Assembly: GCA_964611585.1 (NCBI GenBank)
Contig: CAZTAK010000080.1
Span: 1-9,824 of the forward strand
Direction: 5' to 3'
Length of the DNA stretch: 9,824 bases
DNA from: CAZTAK01 sp964611585
Lineage (GTDB): Bacteria > Pseudomonadota > Alphaproteobacteria > SHVP01
The notes under the pieces are model-generated. The model was not told the DNA's origin and ran no database searches. It saw nothing but the letters and a program-made list of their open reading frames with translations. Positions 6,452 to 9,824 of this stretch are shown here, piece by piece (positions within the stretch are counted from its first letter, which is position 1; each line of letters opens with the position of its first letter). A program made the translations under genes and the position numbers.

Positions 6452-6948
6452 CGCGGCGGCGCGGCGCTGCACTGGGGACACAGGCCCGATACTTCGATCG
6501 TCTGGCCGGTGGCCTCGAACCCGGCGGCGCGGGCCCTCGCGTCGATCATTTTGGCGATGCCGGTATCGTCCAACTCGGCGACCGCGCGGCACCGGCGACA
6601 GATCAGGAATTGACCGCTGTGGCGGGCGCCGGGTGCGCCGCAGCCGACATAGGCGTTGAGCGACTCGATGCGGTGAACGAATCCGTTCTCGCGCAGGAAA
6701 TCAAGCGCACGGTAGACGGTCGGCGGCGCGGCGCGGCCGCGCTCGCGGCGCAGACGTTCAAGCAGGTCATATGCGCCGACCGGCCGGTGCTGCTGCCAGA
6801 TCAGTTCCAGCACCCGCCGCCGCCGCGCCGTCAGGCGCAAGCCCCGTGCCCGGCAGATTTCTTCCGCAGCCCCCATGGCGGCGCCGACGCAGTCGCCGTG
6901 GTCGTGGCGCCCGGGCAGAAAGGGGGCAAGAATCGCGTTGGCGGACAT
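6448..6948 (-). CDS. zur: Zinc uptake regulator Zur (Fur family repressor)
   Basis: This 166-residue Fur-family repressor binds DNA when loaded with zinc and shuts off zinc import. The N-terminal part carries HDHGDC (15-20), common in alphaproteobacterial Zur. The winged-helix domain runs over RLTARRRRVLELIW through PPTVYRALDFLRENGF. The structural zinc site is C117-x-x-C120 and C157-x-x-C160. By comparison with E. coli Zur, H92, C103, H110 and E125 are the likely sensory zinc ligands, all present. The ATG at 6948 is favoured over a later ATG at 6876 because the HDH motif would otherwise be lost. It has no Shine-Dalgarno and lies only 9 bp from the predicted operator, so autoregulation and a short leader are likely. 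It is first gene of zur-znuC-znuB. The family is certain; the zinc specificity comes from context and motifs. Confidence 0.95.
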   Translation of the reverse strand: MSANAILAPFLPGRHDHGDCVGAAMGAAEEICRARGLRLTARRRRVLELIWQQHRPVGAYDLLERLRRERGRAAPPTVYRALDFLRENGFVHRIESLNAYVGCGAPGARHSGQFLICRRCRAVAELDDTGIAKMIDARARAAGFEATGQTIEVSGLCPQCSAAPPR

Positions 6949-6970
6949 GAGATTATTGTTAGGTTATAAC
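6942..6970 (+). promoter_or_regulatory. Candidate promoter reading towards znuA
   Basis: CGGACA (6942-6947, 4 of 6 to TTGACA), a 17-bp spacer and TATAAC (6965-6970, 5 of 6 to TATAAT) form a plausible sigma-70 promoter on the plus strand. Transcription would begin near 6977, and the -10 box lies inside the Zur palindrome, so bound Zur would block it. It implies a leader of about 345 nt before znuA. Confidence 0.4.
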
Positions 6971-6975
6971 ATAAC
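6958..6975. promoter_or_regulatory. Zur operator between zur and znuA
   Basis: GTTAGGTTATAACATAAC is an 18-bp near-perfect palindrome; only one pair (6962/6971) fails. It can also be read as two overlapping 13-bp boxes of the form GTTA(T/G)-NNN-ATAAC offset by 5 bp (6958-6970 and 6963-6975), an arrangement typical of Fur-family sites that load two dimers. The AT-rich block stands out sharply from GC-rich surroundings. Symmetry with partial mismatches extends to 6952-6981. It lies 9 bp upstream of the zur ATG and overlaps candidate promoters in both directions, so one site could repress zur-znuCB and znuA. Binding by Zur is inferred from sequence and location. Confidence 0.78.
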
Positions 6976-7002
6976 TATCATGCTTTTGAAATTGCTTGTC
7001 AT
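6974..7002 (-). promoter_or_regulatory. Candidate promoter of the zur-znuC-znuB operon
   Basis: On the minus strand ATGACA (7002-6997, 5 of 6 to TTGACA), a 17-bp spacer and GATAGT (6979-6974, 4 of 6) precede a start point near 6967. The Zur palindrome would cover the -10 box and the start point. The mRNA leader would be only about 19 nt and lacks a Shine-Dalgarno. Confidence 0.42.
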
Positions 7003-7056
7003 GACCGCCACGGGCGGTCTCGGCGTGCCCGCCCCGGGCGGGACCGAAGGCGTCCC
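7003..7056 (+). other. Three GC-rich hairpins at the start of the znuA leader
   Basis: The znuA leader opens with closely spaced perfect inverted repeats. GACCGCC/GGCGGTC (7003-7009 with 7013-7019) has a 3-nt loop, CCCGCC/GGCGGG (7028-7033 with 7037-7042) has a 3-nt loop, and GGGAC/GTCCC (7040-7044 with 7052-7056) has a 7-nt loop. The second and third share bases 7040-7042 and so cannot form fully at once. No T-run follows any of them. Their function is unknown; they may stabilise RNA, pause polymerase or be chance in GC-rich DNA. Apart from the items listed separately, 7057-7190 shows no recognised feature. Confidence 0.4.
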
Positions 7057-7191
7057 GAGGCGAGGAACAACGCGTCTCGATAACCGCCTCCGCCCAACCG
7101 CCGCCCGCGACAGGGAAAGGTGCCGGCCCGCGCGCCGCCCACCGCGATCCCCTCCCCCCGACAGAGGCAGGATCAGGAAGGAGGGCCTTTG

Positions 7192-7221
7192 GTGCCAGCA
7201 CAGCCGCGGGCGCGTCAGTGA
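7192..7221 (+). CDS. Possible 9-codon leader ORF upstream of znuA
   Basis: AGGAAGGAGGG (7175-7185) is the strongest Shine-Dalgarno-like sequence in the znuA leader. It lies 6 nt before a GTG at 7192, which opens the frame MPAQPRARQ and stops at TGA 7219-7221. This frame differs from znuA and ends about 100 nt before the znuA start. A regulatory leader peptide is possible, but a purine-rich stretch can arise by chance and nothing in the peptide, such as His or Cys, points to zinc sensing. Confidence 0.2.
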   Translation: MPAQPRARQ

Positions 7222-7320
7222 GTTCGGCCGACGCAGCCGCGGGCACGGCAGTGAGTTCGGCCTGCGCCGCCTGAGGCGACTCGCAAAACTGGGGCAACGC
7301 CGCCGCGGGCGCGGCACGAG
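7201..7320. repeat. 33-bp tandem repeats in front of znuA
   Basis: A unit starting CAGCCGCGGG recurs at 7201, 7234 and 7300, a strict 33-bp period. Units 1 and 2 are identical at 29 of 33 positions and share GTGAGTTCGGCC. The unit at 7267 is strongly diverged, and the one at 7300 is partial and runs to the znuA start codon. Because 33 is a multiple of 3, the upstream frame stays open and would encode an arginine-rich 11-residue repeat. I do not think it is translated, since there is no start codon for it between 7026 and 7321. Confidence 0.7.
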
Positions 7321-7321
7321 A

Positions 7322-8251
7322 TTGAGATTTCTCGCCTGCGCCCTGACCTTTGTCTCGGCCCTCACTCTTGCGGGGTTGGCGCTTTCAGCGGCGCCGGCCG
7401 CGGCAGCCGCGGCGCTGGATGTGGTGGTAACGCTGAAACCGCTTCACTCGCTGATCGAGCGCGTGATGGAGGGAACGGGCCACCCCCACCTGCTGCTGAA
7501 CGGAAACGAATCGCCGCACACCCATGCCCTGCGGATCTCGGAAGTGCGCCGGCTGGCCCGTGCCGACATCATCTTCTGGATCAGCCCGGCGTTCGAGCGC
7601 TTCTTGGTCAAGCCGCTGGAGACGCTCGGCGGCGAAACCCGAACGGTCGAACTGGCGGCAACCCCGGGCCTGTCGCTGTGGCCTACGCGCGGGCGTGGCG
7701 TCTGGGCCGAGCGCCCGGCGCCCGCCGACGCAGCCATCGATCCGCATCTCTGGCTCGATCCGCTCAACGGGGCACGAATGGCAGCCTATGCCGCCGACCA
7801 ACTGGCCGCCGCCGATCCCGACAACGCGGCGCTTTACCGTATCAACGCACGCGCGCTGGCGGCCGACCTCGCCGCCCTCGACCGCGCACTCGACTCGACG
7901 CTGCGGGGGGTCCGCGCCGCGCCCTACGCCGTCCTGAATGATGCTTACCAATACCTGGAGCGGCGCTATCGCCTGAATACGCGCGGGGCGCTACTGGACG
8001 ACGCCCATCAACCGCCGGGCGCGCGCTCCGTTTCGCAGATGATCGCCCTGGTGCGGTCCGAGGGCGTGGGCTGCATCGCCGGTGAAACCGCGGCGCCGCC
8101 GGTGATCGACATGGTGCTCGGCGAAACGGGCGGTACCTACGTCTGGCTCGACCCGCTGGGCGTCGATTTGCCGCCAGGGCCGGAGCTCTATCCGGAATTG
8201 CTTCTCAAACTTGCCGACGCCCTGCGCGACTGCCTCTCGACATCGCAATAG
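7322..8251 (+). CDS. znuA: Zinc ABC transporter periplasmic binding protein ZnuA
   Basis: This 309-residue cluster A-I solute-binding protein captures periplasmic zinc and delivers it to ZnuB. A TTG at 7322 gives a clean signal peptide (MRFLACALTFVSALTLAGLALSAAPAAAAA, in two parts), and mature sequence follows near residue 31. Family landmarks are TLKPLHSL (38-44), ESPHTHALRISEVRRL with H66/H68 as the first zinc ligand region, DPHLWLDP with H142, YAVLNDAYQYLERRY (202-216) and WLDPLG near 275-280. Cysteines C251 and C304 match the conserved disulfide. At the third ligand position, where FHDAY is usual, it has N206. The His-rich loop common in ZnuA is replaced by a short loop at 113-140 with no histidine. 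The start has no good Shine-Dalgarno, and the frame is open far upstream. It is divergent from zur, sharing its operator. Confidence 0.93.
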   Translation: MRFLACALTFVSALTLAGLALSAAPAAAAAALDVVVTLKPLHSLIERVMEGTGHPHLLLNGNESPHTHALRISEVRRLARADIIFWISPAFERFLVKPLETLGGETRTVELAATPGLSLWPTRGRGVWAERPAPADAAIDPHLWLDPLNGARMAAYAADQLAAADPDNAALYRINARALAADLAALDRALDSTLRGVRAAPYAVLNDAYQYLERRYRLNTRGALLDDAHQPPGARSVSQMIALVRSEGVGCIAGETAAPPVIDMVLGETGGTYVWLDPLGVDLPPGPELYPELLLKLADALRDCLSTSQ

Positions 8252-8270
8252 TCATTGCCTGCGGTGGGGG

Positions 8271-8291
8271 CGCCCGGCAGTTTTCCGGGCG
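8271..8291 (+). terminator. Probable terminator after znuA
   Basis: CGCCCGG (8271-8277) and CCGGGCG (8285-8291) form a perfect 7-bp GC-rich stem with a CAGTTTT loop, 20 nt after the znuA stop. Only two T follow the stem, so intrinsic termination would be modest. Position and strength make it the best candidate for the end of the znuA transcript. Confidence 0.5.
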
Positions 8292-8393
8292 TTCGCCGGC
8301 CCCGCCAAAGCGGCCCGAATAATGCGGCCGCGCGGCGTACCTGGCAGGCCCGCGCGAGTCGCGGTTAACTTTATTCACAACGTTGGCCCCATG

Positions 8394-8409
8394 GTAACCA
8401 AAAGGTAAC
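8394..8409 (+). promoter_or_regulatory. CtrA-like site upstream of the chemotaxis genes
   Basis: GTAA-CCAAAAG-GTAAC has the exact TTAA-N7-TTAAC spacing of the CtrA response regulator site, with T to G at the first base of each half. The two GGTAAC units start 11 bp apart (8393 and 8404), and GGTTAAC stands at 8363-8369. CtrA controls motility and chemotaxis genes in many Alphaproteobacteria, and the genes that follow are of that type. This remains a weak motif match. Confidence 0.25.
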
Positions 8410-8498
8410 GACCCCCCTCTAAAACGCATCCAAGAGGCCGCAACAAGTTCGTGGTCTTAAGCCAGATAAGCCGGAAGAAGTGAGCCGACTTATGACGA

Positions 8499-8518
8499 CC
8501 GCAGCCAGTACGCTGCGG
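8499..8518 (+). other. Hairpin in the znuA-PAS spacer
   Basis: CCGCAGC (8499-8505) pairs perfectly with GCTGCGG (8512-8518) around a 6-nt loop. It lies in the stretch 8292-8646, where no gene is recognisable on either strand and GC content drops. It has no T-run and no clear role; it may belong to the leader of the PAS gene relic. Confidence 0.3.
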
Positions 8519-8646
8519 AAGAACTGGTGGGCACCTTGCTAACTCGGATGAGGTGCGCGCCAGACCGGAATCGGGAAGCTTACCAGTACGTTGACGACAC
8601 CACCCGTGCCCGAATCTTGCCCTCGGAGTAAGAGTAAGTATCGACA

Positions 8647-9028
8647 ATGACAAAGTACGCCTTCACGCCCAGTGGCAACGAAGCCGCCTGTTGTTACGAC
8701 GAAACCGTCGTCAGCAGGACCGACTTCGACGGGAAGGATGCCTGCTGTCAACCGCGCCTATTCGCACGTTACGGGAACCACGGAAGACGAATTCATCGCC
8801 CAGCCGCAGCGAGTCATCCGGCACCCGGAAATACCACGAAGCGTGTTCAATCTGGGGCAATACACGCTCGAATTAGATCGCGGGATTTTCGCCCGCACGA
8901 TCAAATCAAGGTTTCGAAGTCTGGCGACCAATACTGGAGACTCGCTCCTGGAACGCCGCGCTTCGACCTATCCAGAAATACCGCGAGCGGCCACTCGATC
9001 CCGCCGCACGCGCCGGTACCGACATTAA
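8647..9028 (+). pseudogene. Frameshifted Aer-type PAS sensor gene
   Basis: Three stretches in two frames reassemble into an Aer-like PAS domain, the sensor type used for aerotaxis and redox taxis. Frame 1 from ATG 8647 gives FTPSGNE and DETVVSRTDFDGK (to 8736). Frame 2 then gives VNRAYSHVTGTTEDEFI, QRVIRHPEIPRSVF and GIFARTIK (about 8745-8907). Frame 1 resumes with SKSGDQYWRLAPGTPRFDLS (about 8914-8973). The order matches intact proteins: TD-x-x-GK, NRAF-x-x-x-x-GYTEEEL, RHPDMP, then NGDHYWV-x-A-x-VTP. This implies one extra base between 8737 and 8746 and one missing base between 8908 and 8913. After 8985 similarity fades, and frame 2 stops at TAA 9026-9028. No Shine-Dalgarno stands near the ATG. 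It was probably a soluble or membrane-linked partner of the chemoreceptor that follows. Decay rather than sequencing error is favoured because substitutions also break conserved positions. Confidence 0.68.
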
Positions 9029-9127
9029 CCCGAGGGCGACGCCGTTCAGCGTCCGGAATTTGACCCATTGGGCAAAGCAATTCCGATGCTATTCGCCGTT
9101 TCCGTAAATGCCGTAAGGAAGCTGAAA

Positions 9128-9824
9128 ATGTCTCGTCTCAAATTGAAATTCAACATCCGGACACGCCTGATTCTGGGGTTCGCCGCGCTTGGATTAATTC
9201 TGGCGATTGCCACTGGCTTCACCGTGATCCCAGGTGCAGTCCATTTCCAAAACATCCAACCTGATTATCGATCTGCGGGTTCCTACATCCGCAGCGAGTT
9301 CAGCGCTGGTCAACGACATTAACGCCTCTCTGGCGTCGTTGCGCGGCTGGATGCTGACCGGAAATTCGGGGTTCAAGACTGAACGGACGGCGGTTTGGCG
9401 GAACATCGATACCGTCAGCGAGGACATGAACCGGCTCTCTGTGAGCTGGACCAATCCCGATAATGTCCGGGTCTGGGAAGAGATGAAGGTCGTTATCGAA
9501 GAATTTCGCGGCGCCCAAGAGCGCGTCGAGAACATCGCCAACACGCCGGCGCAATATCCCGCTACGGTGATTCTCCTCGAGCAGGCGGCGCCGCAGGCGG
9601 CGGTCATCATTGGCGAGATTACCGGCCTCATCAACGAGGAACTGACGTTGCCGGCGACCCCGGCCCGCAAAGAACTCTTGGGCATGATGGCCGATTTCCG
9701 CGGCTCGATGGCGTTGAGCCTGGCCAATATCAGAGCCTACCTGCTGTCCGGCGATACCAAGTTCGCCGACGAATTTACACGGTTCTGGGGGACAAACGAA
9801 AAACGCTTCGCCTCGCTCGGTAGC
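9128..9824 (+). CDS. Methyl-accepting chemotaxis protein, 5' part, with apparent frameshift
   Basis: This is the N-terminal part of a membrane chemoreceptor, cut by the window end. ATG 9128 follows AAGGAAG (9115-9121) at good spacing. Residues 1-13 are basic and residues 14-33 (LILGFAALGLILAIATGF) form the first membrane helix. The frame then fails: as written it stops at 9322. Removing one C from the CCC at 9229-9231 gives VIQVQSISKTSNLIIDLRV, and the frame stays open to 9824, 232 residues in all. The periplasmic part is helical with two similar motifs, SLRGWMLTGNSGFKTE and NIRAYLLSGDTKFADEF, resembling a two-module helical-bundle (HBM-type) sensor domain. HAMP and signalling domains would lie beyond the window. 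The extra C may be a true mutation or a sequence error. The assignment as chemoreceptor is by pattern, without the diagnostic signalling tip. Confidence 0.72.

Noticed and set aside
4507..6613. Long plus-strand frames opposite znuB and znuC
   Set aside because: They are antisense shadows of well-supported transporter genes and show no recognisable domain.
7109..7190. AGGGAAAGGTGCC with later GCAGGATCAGG resembles pieces of a cobalamin riboswitch
   Set aside because: The invariant B12 box, the upstream paired region and the closing elements are absent, the spacing is too short, and the gene downstream is a zinc binding protein.
6959..7297. Minus-strand open frame with AELT/PAAA repeats across the znuA leader
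   Set aside because: It ends inside the Zur operator, overlaps promoters and hairpins, and its repeats only reflect the 33-bp tandem repeat. It has no family resemblance.
7201..7320. Regularly spaced repeats considered as a CRISPR array
   Set aside because: The units are adjacent with no spacers, only about three and a half are present, and they diverge quickly. It is a simple tandem repeat.
6980..7321. ATG codons at 6980 and 7001 as znuA start, giving a long N-terminal extension
   Set aside because: The extension would be a proline/arginine-rich stretch of over 100 residues before the signal peptide, with no coding-like third-position bias. The TTG at 7322 gives a normal ZnuA.
8647..9063. 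The two overlapping plus frames at 8647-9063 and 8672-9028 as two separate intact genes
   Set aside because: Each contains only alternating parts of a single PAS domain; the remainder of each is non-coding-like. One frameshifted gene explains both.
9060..9094. TTGACC at 9060 as the -35 box of a chemoreceptor promoter
   Set aside because: No acceptable -10 box occurs at 16-18 bp spacing; the nearest TATT-like sequence is about 23 bp away.

Overview
The window is GC-rich DNA with tightly packed genes. It looks like an alphaproteobacterium, most likely Rhodospirillales-like. That placement is inferred from the divergent znuA / zur-znuC-znuB arrangement, the HDH-containing N-terminus of Zur, the Aer-type PAS relic next to a chemoreceptor, and base composition. 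It was not established by any search. A run of exactly 100 N (3873-3972) is a scaffold join, so the left (1-3872) and right (3973-9824) parts may not be true neighbours.

Left part: all convincing genes are on the minus strand. In transcription order they are a DUF1684 protein (3838-3224), a spacer holding a 120-bp nested inverted repeat (3072-3191), an NTF2/SnoaL-like protein (2792-2322), a 3'-end relic of a second DUF1684 gene (2316-2221), a pirin-family protein (2151-1534) and an AcuC/class I HDAC-like deacetylase (1514-357). The last two are 19 bp apart and probably one operon. A 41-bp direct repeat, 37 of 41 identical, marks the tail of the intact DUF1684 gene and the relic. The NTF2-like gene and the inverted repeat therefore sit in a segment of about 0.94 kb between two DUF1684 tails, which suggests insertion or duplication.

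Right part: this is a high-affinity zinc uptake locus. zur, znuC and znuB overlap end to end on the minus strand (6948-4873), followed 68 bp later by an alpha/beta-hydrolase-fold protein that lacks the usual nucleophile and histidine. znuA is divergent on the plus strand (7322-8251). The region between zur and znuA holds an 18-bp near-palindrome typical of a Zur operator, placed to control both directions. In the model, ZnuA captures periplasmic zinc, ZnuB is the permease, ZnuC the ATPase, and zinc-loaded Zur shuts off both promoters. The znuA leader is unusually long (about 340 nt), with GC-rich hairpins, 33-bp tandem repeats and a strong Shine-Dalgarno in front of a 9-codon ORF.

The right end (8252-9824) is lower in GC. 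It holds a likely znuA terminator, a CtrA-like site, a frameshifted Aer-type PAS gene (8647-9028) and the 5' part of a methyl-accepting chemotaxis protein with one apparent extra C, running off the window. I found no rRNA, tRNA, CRISPR array, transposase or integrase. The most unusual items are the duplicated DUF1684 tail flanking an inserted segment, the odd znuA leader, the ZnuA ligand substitution and the decayed aerotaxis-type sensor.
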